Below are positions 7,282-13,926 of a stretch of DNA of 20,497 nucleotides, in pieces. This stretch comes from an uncultured Campylobacter sp. Its GTDB lineage: Bacteria; Campylobacterota; Campylobacteria; Campylobacterales; Campylobacteraceae. Both the position numbers and the translations under genes were made by a program. Below the pieces are notes generated by a model. That model saw only the letters and a program-made list of their open reading frames with translations, searched no databases and was not told where the DNA came from. The number at the start of each line of letters is the position of its first letter. Within the stretch, counting starts at the first letter, position 1. The DNA is taken from assembly GCF_938030785.1 (NCBI RefSeq), contig NZ_CALHIK010000146.1, forward strand, positions 1-20,497, read 5' to 3'.

Positions 7282-9094
7282 CGTAATCATCGGCACCGCA
7301 GGCCATATCGATCACGGAAAGACCGCATTAATCAAGGCGCTAAACGGCTTTGAGGGAGACCGAATGCCGAGCGAAAAGCAGCGTGGCATCACGATCGATC
7401 TTAGCTTTTCGCATCTGCGCTCTGGGAGCACCAACGTCGCATTCATCGACGTACCGGGACACGAGAACTTAGTAAAGACGATGATTAGCGGCGCGTATGC
7501 CTTCGACGCTGCGATGCTGGTGGTCGCCGCGGACGACGGGCTGATGCCGCAAAGCAAAGAGCATATTCAAATTTTATCGCTGCTTGGGGTAAAAAGCGTG
7601 ATCTTGTGTATCAGCAAGTGCGATCTGGTGGGCGACGCGCGCAGGGCAGAGGTCGCGGCGCAGTGCAAGGAATATATCTTCAAATTTAAAGATTTGCAAA
7701 TTTTAAACACCTTTTTTATCAGCATAAAAGACCCCGCAAGCATCGCCGAGCTGAAAAATTATCTCTTCAATATCAAGCCCGCGCAGCGCCAAGGAGGCGG
7801 CGTGGTGCACTACTACATCGACCGAGTTTTTTCGCTTAAGGGGCTCGGCACCATCGTAACGGGCAGCCTCATTAACGGCGCGATTTCAAAGGGCGAGAAG
7901 CTTTATAACTGCGATCTGGGTAAAATTTTTAACGTCAAAAGCGTGCAGATCCATGACGAGGACACGCCGCTGGCGCAGGCTCCAAACCGCGTCGCGCTAA
8001 GTCTGGACGCCAAAACGAGCGAGCTTGAAAAGGGGCAAATTTTAACCAAAAAAGGTTTTTTCCGCGGCTTTAACGAAGCCGACTGCACCTTTAGCGGCGA
8101 AATTTCACATAATCAAGACGTACTGTTTTGCGTCGGAAGCAAACAAAGCGCGGCAAAAGCGCTCATTTTAAAGGAACTTCCTAGCGGCGAGAAGCTCGTA
8201 AGCTTTAAATTTGACAAAACGATGTTTTTGAAATTCAATGAACCCTTCGTCTGCCTGGCAAACTCACGAGTAATCGGCGGCGGGCGCGTGCTAAACGCCG
8301 TAGTCGAGCCACTAAAAAAGCAGAGCAAAGCCGTGCTTCTAACCGCGCTTTTGAAGCGAAATTTCACCGAAGCGTTTAAAATTCTAAGCGGCTTTCACAA
8401 GCATGGATTTGGGCTATTTTCGGCGTATCAGCGCTTCGGTATGGAATACGACGAAGCGGCAAAGATCGCGCGCGGCCTAGAGGGGACGTATTTTGACGAA
8501 GCAAATTTATGCGTTTACGATCTAAGTGCGATCGAGGACGTAAAAAGCCTCATAAAATTTATCGTCTCGAAAAATGACTACGCGATCTTTTCGCCCGCCT
8601 CGATCGCTCTAAAGCTCTCGTGGGCTAGCGAAGAGCTCGCCGCGCGCGCGCTTAGCGAGCTTGAACGGGGCGGCATCGTCTCCAAAAAGGGCGGAGTTTA
8701 CGTAAAATCGGGGGTAGATTTTGACGCGCTCAAACAGAGCCTGGAGAGTAAAATTTTTGATCTCATCAAAAAGGGCGGCATAGCGCCTCTCGCGCCGTAT
8801 AACGTCTATGACGAGCTGGAGATCGACCGCAGTAGCGGCGATGACGCGCTAAAGAAGCTGACCTACGCCAAAAAGGTCGTCCGTCTCGCGCACAATCTCT
8901 TCGTCGAGGCTGAAAATTTAGCCCTGGCGATCAAACGCCTCTACGCAATCATCGAAAAAGATGGCTTCGTAAACGTCACGAACGCTAAAGAGGAGCTTGG
9001 GCTTAGCAGGAAATTCGTCATCTGCTATCTCGAATACCTAGATAAAATGGGAAATATCGTGACGATCGATAATAAACGCTATCTGAAAAAGTAA
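7274..9094 (+). CDS. selB: Selenocysteine-specific elongation factor SelB
   Basis: A 606-aa translational GTPase that carries selenocysteyl-tRNA(Sec) to UGA codons marked by a SECIS hairpin. The G1 motif GHIDHGKTAL is at residues 10-19, the switch-I region with RGITIDLSFSH follows near 38-48, G3 DVPGHE near 59, and G4 SKCD near 114. Residues ~180-340 look like the EF-Tu-type domains II and III (DRVFSLKGLGTIVTGSL). The C-terminal ~260 residues carry repeated short helical units consistent with the winged-helix domains that bind SECIS RNA. Its ATG at 7274 lies within the last codons of selA, so translation is coupled. Neither selC (tRNA-Sec) nor selD is in the window. Confidence 0.96.
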   Translation: MNSVIIGTAGHIDHGKTALIKALNGFEGDRMPSEKQRGITIDLSFSHLRSGSTNVAFIDVPGHENLVKTMISGAYAFDAAMLVVAADDGLMPQSKEHIQILSLLGVKSVILCISKCDLVGDARRAEVAAQCKEYIFKFKDLQILNTFFISIKDPASIAELKNYLFNIKPAQRQGGGVVHYYIDRVFSLKGLGTIVTGSLINGAISKGEKLYNCDLGKIFNVKSVQIHDEDTPLAQAPNRVALSLDAKTSELEKGQILTKKGFFRGFNEADCTFSGEISHNQDVLFCVGSKQSAAKALILKELPSGEKLVSFKFDKTMFLKFNEPFVCLANSRVIGGGRVLNAVVEPLKKQSKAVLLTALLKRNFTEAFKILSGFHKHGFGLFSAYQRFGMEYDEAAKIARGLEGTYFDEANLCVYDLSAIEDVKSLIKFIVSKNDYAIFSPASIALKLSWASEELAARALSELERGGIVSKKGGVYVKSGVDFDALKQSLESKIFDLIKKGGIAPLAPYNVYDELEIDRSSGDDALKKLTYAKKVVRLAHNLFVEAENLALAIKRLYAIIEKDGFVNVTNAKEELGLSRKFVICYLEYLDKMGNIVTIDNKRYLKK

Positions 9095-9112
9095 AAATTT
9101 AAAATTTTGCAC

Positions 9113-9118
9113 TACAAT
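9113..9118 (+). promoter_or_regulatory. Candidate -10 box (TACAAT) before the dsbC-like gene
   Basis: TACAAT lies 28 bases before the chosen ATG at 9146 in an AT-rich stretch following selB. It could provide transcription separate from the sel operon; read-through from selB is also possible because no terminator lies between them. Confidence 0.4.
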
Positions 9119-9145
9119 GCGCGGAATTTTTTGCAAAGGAAAAAA

Positions 9146-9859
9146 ATGAAAAAAGCTATTTTAACTTCAGTTGCTCTTGCAGCGAGCCTAAACGCGGCTC
9201 TAAGCGACAGCGAAATTCTATCCATCTACGGCGGCGTACCGCAAGGCATCGACATAAAGATCGCCGAGCGCATCCCGCTTAGCGAGCCAAAGGGCGTCGA
9301 GGCCGTCGTTTTAAAAATTTCTCAAGGCGACATACTGCAAGAGGATATTATTTTTACTCAGGGCGATCTGATATTTACGGACATCATCGATCCTAAAAAA
9401 CGCGTGGTTTACAAAGAGCAGATCAAGCAAGACCGCGTTGCGGGGCAGCTGGCAAAGGTCGTAAAATCCGAAAACAAAGATAATATCATCAAGCTGGGAA
9501 ACGATCCTAAAAAGCCTACGATTTTGATGCTAACGGATGCCGAATGCCCGTTCTGCCGCAAAGAGATGGATAGAATCGAAGAGACGCTAAAAACAAATAA
9601 CGTCGATATCGTCATGACCTCGGTGCACGGAGACAGCGGCCACGCGAAATCCGCGCTCATCTACAAAGAGATCAAAGGCGCCAAAACCGACGCGCAAAAA
9701 ATAGCGGTCCTTAAAAAATATTACGCAGAAAATAACAAAGCGGGCGCCAAAGACGTAAGCGCCGCCGAGCTAGACGCCGCCAAAGCCTTAGCCGGCAAAT
9801 ACTTCGGCGCAGGAGTAAACTCGGTGCCTTACATCATCGAACTAGACAAGCTAAAATAA
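9146..9859 (+). CDS. Periplasmic DsbC-like thiol-disulfide protein (Cj1380-like)
   Basis: I start the gene at ATG 9146, preceded by AAAGGA at 9135-9140, not at the upstream ATG at 9107, because this places a clean signal peptide (MKKAILTSVALAASLNA) at the N-terminus. The 237-aa product has an N-terminal DsbC-type dimerisation-like part (VPQGIDIKIAERIPL) and a C-terminal thioredoxin fold with CPFC at residues 134-137 after LMLTDAE, and a cis-Pro-type SVPYII near the end. DsbC-like proteins isomerise or reduce disulfides in the periplasm. C. jejuni has, from memory, an equivalent gene directly after selB, so the linkage looks conserved. The substrate is unknown. The active site uses Cys and shows no in-frame UGA. 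Confidence 0.85.
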   Translation: MKKAILTSVALAASLNAALSDSEILSIYGGVPQGIDIKIAERIPLSEPKGVEAVVLKISQGDILQEDIIFTQGDLIFTDIIDPKKRVVYKEQIKQDRVAGQLAKVVKSENKDNIIKLGNDPKKPTILMLTDAECPFCRKEMDRIEETLKTNNVDIVMTSVHGDSGHAKSALIYKEIKGAKTDAQKIAVLKKYYAENNKAGAKDVSAAELDAAKALAGKYFGAGVNSVPYIIELDKLK

Positions 9860-9867
9860 TCTCTTTT

Positions 9868-9895
9868 AAATTTTGCGGAGCGATCCGCAAAATTT
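9868..9895 (+). terminator. Perfect AAATTT-capped stem-loop after the dsbC-like gene
   Basis: AAATTTTGCGGA pairs with TCCGCAAAATTT as a perfect 12-bp stem around a GCGA loop (a GNRA tetraloop in RNA). It starts nine bases after the dsbC-like stop. The A-run on one side and T-run on the other make it a plausible bidirectional intrinsic terminator. Confidence 0.7.
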
Positions 9896-10351
9896 CGCTT
9901 CTTTTGTCAAATTTCGACAACTTCCAATCAGTCTAAATTTTGCCTCGAAAATTTGAATGCTCCCTTGGAATTCTTAAAATTTTGCTGCTTTTAAAAATCC
10001 TCAGTTGCGCCGTGCATAGAATTTTAAAATCACTTATGGATGAAACGCGATCCGCAAAGTTTTAAACGGGCAAAAATTTAGAATTTTAAAAAATCCTCAA
10101 GCATTCGCGCAAAATTCTGCGGCAGCGATTATATCTCGTGGCTTCGCATCCGAAGCGGCGCAAAAGCGATCATAAATAGAATTTAAAAGCAGAGATTATG
10201 CGAGTAAAGATATTACGGCCGAAATTTTAAAATTTCGAGGCAAAGCCCCGTTAAAATTTAGCCGCAAATTTCATAAAATTTTCGCTTTGCGGCAAAGAGG
10301 AATTTATAATCGTGCTTAAGGCTACCTATCTTGGGCTACGTCCGATTAAAA
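9896..10351. other. 456-bp gap without a gene
   Basis: No credible coding frame or RNA gene is visible on either strand. The stretch is packed with AAATTT and TTTTAAAA palindromes, including TTGTC-AAATTTC-GACAA at 9906-9922 and CGAAATTTTAAAATTTCG at 10220-10237, and ends with the hairpin listed at 10261-10293. It separates two converging transcription units. Confidence 0.6.
10261..10293 (-). terminator. Possible terminator of the spherulin-like autotransporter gene
   Basis: GCCGCAAA at 10261-10268 pairs with TTTGCGGC at 10286-10293 around a 17-base loop. On the minus strand the stem is followed by TAAATTTT, a short U-rich stretch, about 60 bases beyond the stop of the minus-strand gene. Confidence 0.4.
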
Positions 10352-12313
10352 TCAAAACTCAACGTCGAAAGCGGCTCTTGCCAGGCTATTTTTGCTCTCG
10401 CTTAGCTCGTACGACGCGCTAAGTGCGACGCTTTGAAGGATCTTATATTTCAGTCCGATCGCGCCGTTAAACACGCCGCTAGAATAATCAAGCCCCTCGA
10501 CGTCGTATCTGTCCGAATACTTTCTGCTCGCGTGATACGAATCGCCGCTAAATCGATGCTCGTACTCCGCATTTGCGAATATCTGCAGATCGCCGAAAGC
10601 CTTGATCGCGTAAATTCCCGCGGTGCCGTTCGGTGCGGTTTTTGAAGCGGAGCTAAACCTAAGCCTAGAGATCGCATCCTCGTTCACTCTAATCACTCCA
10701 AGCCCCAAATATGGCTTAATGTAGCCGTTTTCAAATAAGAATTTGTACCCGGCTCTGGTACTGAAATCCCAAATTTGCGATTTGTATTTCGCGCCGTGGA
10801 TAGCGCCGAATCCGTTGTTGGTTTCAAATTTATGATCGTTCGTCGAATAGGTTAAATTGACCGCCAGATCCACGTTTTCGTTAAAGTCGTATCTGCCCGC
10901 GAGGCCGAACTCGTAGGATTTGATGTTTTCTTTGACGCCGTCGAATTTACCCTCGTACCAAACATCCGATTTTTGATATCCAAAGATCGCGCCCAGCATA
11001 AAATCGTCCATCATCTTAGAAATTCCGACCAAAATTCCGTCGCTCTTGTAATCGTATTTGACGCCGCCCGAGCGGTCGCTGTAATCCCCGCCGTAGTTTC
11101 CGATCGCGCTTACGTTTACGTTGAACTCCTGCCCGTCGGTGTCGGTTAAATTTTTATAAGCGGAATTTCTTGCTAGCTTGGTAAGATCCAGATCGACCTT
11201 CGAGCGCGGCATCTCGATACCTACCCGGTTGCCGCCTCTTGCGACCTGCGAAAACAGGCTGCCGTTTTTAGGCGTGAAGTTATTGATCGCCAGCATCAGC
11301 GCTTCAAAATAGGTAGGCAGATCGTCGTATCCGCTAGGATAGGCATTCGTATCGGAGGTGATGAATAGATTTGCCGCGTTGCGCTCGCGAGATAGCCTTA
11401 TGATCTCGTCGTATTGATCGGGTCTGGCGTTGTATATGACATGCAAAATTTTAGAGGAATTTGCCGGGTCTTTTTCAAACTCAGAGGTTCTAGGACGATA
11501 GTGGTTTATATACTCATCCGCGCTCACCTCTTGCAGCATCCAAACGTCCGCATAAGGGGCTATGGCATCGCGCACGCCCCAGCCGTTGTTTGCTAAAACT
11601 AGCATTCCCGGATATTTAGTCTTGATATAATTGTAGATATTCGCCATATAGGCGATAGTTGCGGGATTGTTTTCGGTATTTACCTCGTCGATGAAGTATC
11701 CTGCGATATTTTCTCTACCGTAGAAATTTACGAAATTATCGATATCGGCATAGACTAAATTTAGATTTCTAGTAGAATTTTTGGTATAGGTATAGCCTAA
11801 ATTTGCTATGCCTGCCGCAATATTTCGCTTCATCTGAACCGCGTCTTCGTCCCTTCTGACTAGATATTGCGTAGTTTGATCGCCCGGTATCGCCGCCTCG
11901 TATGAACCGAAAGCCACATAAGGAACCAGCGCACCGCCTATATTGGTAATGCCGTTCCAAAATTCGGCATTTACGCCACTATTGCCCGTCCAGCGAAACG
12001 CAGGCATCATAACGCGCTGATTATTAAGCCTGCCCGAATATGAGCCCTTTTTAGCAAAGCCTCTTGCGTACTCGAGTTTGATACGAAATGAGTTCTCATA
12101 CTGCTCGCTTGCGGAGTTATCGCTAGCCGCGTCGCGCCTACTTAATTTCGCGCCCAGGCTGTCCGCAGCGCTCATTACGTCGGAACGGGAAGTGTTGTTG
12201 GAAGGTGATTTTTGCGCGTTTGCATAGCCCCAGGAATTCTGCTCGCTCGCATAGCCGAACCCTGCTGCACCGATAAGCGCAAGAGATACGATTTTTTTCA
12301 AAGACTTTAGCAT
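10352..12313 (-). CDS. Autotransporter with spherulin-4-like (GH135/GH114-type) TIM-barrel passenger
   Basis: I choose ATG 12313 (GAGG nine bases upstream) over an in-frame TTG at 12328, giving 653 aa. Residues 1-22 are a signal peptide (MLKSLKKIVSLALIGAAGFG). Residues ~100-335 read like a spherulin-4-type domain: a beta-strand plus VPYVAFGS, an AAGIANLGYTYTKNSTRNL segment, YADIDNFVNFYG, then GYFIDEV carrying the Asp209-Glu210 pair at a strand end, VLANNGWG, and ADVWMLQE. The matching fungal Sph3 and bacterial relatives hydrolyse galactosamine-containing polysaccharides. Residues ~397-653 are an autotransporter beta-barrel ending in FDVEF. The protein should expose a polysaccharide-cutting domain on the cell surface or release it. 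The enzyme assignment is from motif memory, and the substrate is unknown. Confidence 0.72.
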   Translation of the reverse strand: MLKSLKKIVSLALIGAAGFGYASEQNSWGYANAQKSPSNNTSRSDVMSAADSLGAKLSRRDAASDNSASEQYENSFRIKLEYARGFAKKGSYSGRLNNQRVMMPAFRWTGNSGVNAEFWNGITNIGGALVPYVAFGSYEAAIPGDQTTQYLVRRDEDAVQMKRNIAAGIANLGYTYTKNSTRNLNLVYADIDNFVNFYGRENIAGYFIDEVNTENNPATIAYMANIYNYIKTKYPGMLVLANNGWGVRDAIAPYADVWMLQEVSADEYINHYRPRTSEFEKDPANSSKILHVIYNARPDQYDEIIRLSRERNAANLFITSDTNAYPSGYDDLPTYFEALMLAINNFTPKNGSLFSQVARGGNRVGIEMPRSKVDLDLTKLARNSAYKNLTDTDGQEFNVNVSAIGNYGGDYSDRSGGVKYDYKSDGILVGISKMMDDFMLGAIFGYQKSDVWYEGKFDGVKENIKSYEFGLAGRYDFNENVDLAVNLTYSTNDHKFETNNGFGAIHGAKYKSQIWDFSTRAGYKFLFENGYIKPYLGLGVIRVNEDAISRLRFSSASKTAPNGTAGIYAIKAFGDLQIFANAEYEHRFSGDSYHASRKYSDRYDVEGLDYSSGVFNGAIGLKYKILQSVALSASYELSESKNSLARAAFDVEF

Positions 12314-12346
12314 TCTGCACCGCCTCAAATAAAATTACCTAAATTC

Positions 12347-12405
12347 TTAAATTTCGACAAATTTGCAGACGCGCTTTTAAAATTAAAAGCTTTGTCGAAA
12401 TTTAA
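12347..12405. repeat. Nested perfect inverted repeats in the rplT-autotransporter gap
   Basis: TTAAATTTCGACAAA (12347-12361) is perfectly complementary to TTTGTCGAAATTTAA (12391-12405), a 15-bp arm. Inside it lies a second perfect inverted repeat, GCTTTTAA-AA-TTAAAAGC (12373-12390). The element sits 33 bases upstream of the autotransporter ATG on the minus strand, so it may be 5' leader structure, an operator, or part of the termination zone of the rplT operon. Confidence 0.75.
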
Positions 12406-12429
12406 AAATTTAGCCGCCTTGGAGGCGAC
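12396..12429 (-). terminator. rplT: Terminator of the rpmI-rplT operon
   Basis: On the minus strand GTCGCCT pairs with AGGCGGC (one G-U pair) around a 3-base loop, followed by TAAATTTTTAAATTT. It begins 14 bases after the rplT stop. Confidence 0.65.
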
Positions 12430-12442
12430 CAAATTTTAAAGC

Positions 12443-12799
12443 TTATTTTAATGCCGCTTTTGCCTTCCTCGCGACGGTTGCGAAAGCTTCGGCGTCGTTC
12501 ATAGCCATATTTGCTAAAATTTTTCTATCAAGCTCGATGCCCGCTTTTCTAAGTCCGTTTATAAATTTAGAATAGCTGATGTCGTTTAGCCTACAAGCTG
12601 CATTGATGCGCACTATCCAAAGTCTGCGGAAATCGCGTTTTTTCGCGCGTCTGTCACGGAAGGCGTAAACAAGGCTTCTTTCTAGCTGCTCTTTAGCCTT
12701 TCTGAAATGTTTGCGTCTTGCGCTATAAAATCCGCGCGCAAGCTTTAGCACCTTGTTGTGACGGCGGCGTCTAACGATGCCCGTTTTTACTCTTGCCAT
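12443..12799 (-). CDS. rplT: 50S ribosomal protein L20
   Basis: The 118-aa product has the usual L20 length and sequence: MARVKTG start, RRRRHNKVLKLARGFYSAR, a long basic helix, RDRRAKKRDFRRLWIVRINAA, and the C-terminal NGLRKAGIELDRKILANMA block. L20 binds 23S rRNA early in 50S assembly and in several bacteria represses its own operon. It follows rpmI with a 98-base spacer and has an AGGA ribosome site. Confidence 0.98.
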   Translation of the reverse strand: MARVKTGIVRRRRHNKVLKLARGFYSARRKHFRKAKEQLERSLVYAFRDRRAKKRDFRRLWIVRINAACRLNDISYSKFINGLRKAGIELDRKILANMAMNDAEAFATVARKAKAALK

Positions 12800-12838
12800 A
12801 TTAATCCTTTCTTAATCGGCGTCCCTTTGGGGATCTTG

Positions 12839-12861
12839 CCCTAAAATACATAAATTTAGGG
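12839..12861 (-). promoter_or_regulatory. Stem-loop in the rpmI-rplT spacer
   Basis: CCCTAAA (12839-12845) pairs with TTTAGGG (12855-12861). A second short stem, TCCC-TTTG-GGGA, lies at 12822-12833 just before the rplT ribosome site. Such structure could mediate translational coupling or L20 feedback; that role is inference. Confidence 0.35.
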
Positions 12862-12897
12862 GAGTTTGAATGACTTTCGTCAAAAACTAACTTCGCA

Positions 12898-13089
12898 CTA
12901 TTTGCAAAGCATTTTTTTAACCGCAGATACGTTCGTAGAATCGACGTATTGGGCTTCGCGCAAATTCCTCTTGCGTTTTTGAGACATCTTCGTCAAAATG
13001 TGGCTGCGAAACGCTGAGCCTCTTTTGATCTTGTTTTTGCCCGCTTTAAAACGCTTGACGGCACCGCGCACGCTTTTCATCTTTGGCAT
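12898..13089 (-). CDS. rpmI: 50S ribosomal protein L35
   Basis: The 63-aa product matches L35 throughout: MPKMKSVRGAVKRF, KRGSAFRSHILTKMSQKRKRNLR, and the C-terminal VSAVKKMLCK. It is a small basic component of the large subunit. It precedes rplT as in most bacteria. A strong AAAAAAAGGA ribosome site lies before the ATG, and the 315-base gap from infC suggests it also has its own promoter. Confidence 0.97.
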   Translation of the reverse strand: MPKMKSVRGAVKRFKAGKNKIKRGSAFRSHILTKMSQKRKRNLREAQYVDSTNVSAVKKMLCK

Positions 13090-13118
13090 GGTCGTCCTTT
13101 TTTTAAAGTGAATGGGAA

Positions 13119-13128
13119 GTATATAATA
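13119..13128 (-). promoter_or_regulatory. Candidate -10 region for rpmI-rplT
   Basis: On the minus strand this reads TATTATATAC-like sequence about 30 bases before the rpmI ATG, preceded by AT-rich phased DNA. It would let the ribosomal protein genes be transcribed independently of thrS-infC. Confidence 0.4.
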
Positions 13129-13362
13129 AAGTTTCTTTGAAAAATTTGAATTTAAGGAATTTTATAGCTCAAATAAACGCAAAATAAATTTAAAGTTAAA
13201 TTTTACCGATCGTTTAGCTTTCGGTTCCGCTTGATTTGAAAATTCTATATAAATTTAAAGGGCTAAATTTAGAGATAAATTTAGCCTGTATAAATTTTAA
13301 AATTTACGCTATTCGGCTTAAATTTACGTGCTGCGCCGTGGAGAAAAACAGCGTAAAATTTT

Positions 13363-13390
13363 AAAATTTTGCCGCACGCAGCGCAAAATA
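13363..13390. repeat. 28-base dispersed repeat, copy 1
   Basis: This segment and 18814-18841 are identical at 26 of 28 bases: AAAATTTT, GCCGCACGC, then (A/G)GCG(C/T)AAAATA. Both lie in intergenic DNA. The core can fold, and GCTGCG at 13330-13335 can also pair with CGCAGC at 13377-13382. Confidence 0.7.
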
Positions 13391-13404
13391 CCGCTAAATT
13401 TACG

Positions 13405-13926
13405 CTACGCCTTTTTCGGCGTGATCAGCATATTTACGTAGCGGCCCTCCAGCGCAGGCGCCTTATCGCGATCGGCAACTTCTGCAAAAAATTCGTCCCA
13501 AATTTTATTGAGCAAATTTACGCCGATTTCCGGGCTTGACATCTCGCGCCCTTTTAAAAATACGCGAAGCTTGACGTGTTTGCCGCTACTAAGGAATTCT
13601 TTCGCGTGTTTTACTTTGTAATTAATGTCGTTTTGAGCGATTTTGGCGGACAGTTTAATCTCCTTGATCTCGATGATTTTTTGCTTTTTTTTCGCCTCTT
13701 TGAGCTTTTTTTCCTGCTGATAGCGAAATTTGCTGTAGTTCATGACCTTGCAAACGGGCGGCTTTGCATCGGGCGCTATCAAAACCAGATCCACACCCTC
13801 TCGCTCGGCGATTTGCAGCGCCTGCGCCTTTGAAATTATGCCGTAAACCTCGCCGTTGTCGCCTATGCACCTGACTTCGCTAGCCGGAATGTCCTCGTTT
13901 AGAAAAACCTCTTTCTCTCTGCTCAA
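13405..13926 (-). CDS. infC: Translation initiation factor IF-3 (TTG start)
   Basis: A 173-aa IF-3 with the N-terminal block (NEDIPASEVRCIGDNGEVYGI), the Lys-rich linker after KFRYQQEKK, and the C-terminal domain (INYKVKHAKEF, VFLKGREM, EGRYVNMLITPKK). IF-3 binds the 30S subunit, prevents premature 50S joining and checks initiator-tRNA and start-codon pairing. The start is TTG: the N-terminus aligns with other epsilonproteobacterial IF-3 and a strong GAGGTG lies six bases upstream. The start overlaps the thrS stop as TTGA, so translation is coupled. A non-ATG start on infC recalls the AUU autoregulation of E. coli infC, though that mechanism is not shown here. Confidence 0.96.
   Translation of the reverse strand: MSREKEVFLNEDIPASEVRCIGDNGEVYGIISKAQALQIAEREGVDLVLIAPDAKPPVCKVMNYSKFRYQQEKKLKEAKKKQKIIEIKEIKLSAKIAQNDINYKVKHAKEFLSSGKHVKLRVFLKGREMSSPEIGVNLLNKIWDEFFAEVADRDKAPALEGRYVNMLITPKKA

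Larger units (their letters stand above)
13090..13404 (-). other. 315-bp spacer between infC and rpmI, rich in AAATTT stem-loops
   Basis: No coding frame is supported. The spacer holds about a dozen AAATTT words and several palindromes. The best is GGCTAAATTTA-GAGA-TAAATTTAGCC at 13261-13286, a perfect 11-bp stem with a 4-base loop; another is TAAATTTTAAAATTTA at 13290-13305. A copy of the 28-base element shared with the nfo upstream region lies at 13363-13390. Candidate roles are infC termination and an rpmI leader. Confidence 0.6.

Noticed and set aside
9107..9145. Longer start (ATG 9107) for the dsbC-like gene
   Set aside because: It would put 13 charged and polar residues before a clean signal peptide and would overlap the -10 candidate; ATG 9146 has AAAGGA at the right distance.
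12314..12328. TTG start at 12328 for the spherulin-like autotransporter
   Set aside because: The downstream ATG at 12313 has a GAGG site and gives a standard signal peptide; the TTG adds only five residues.
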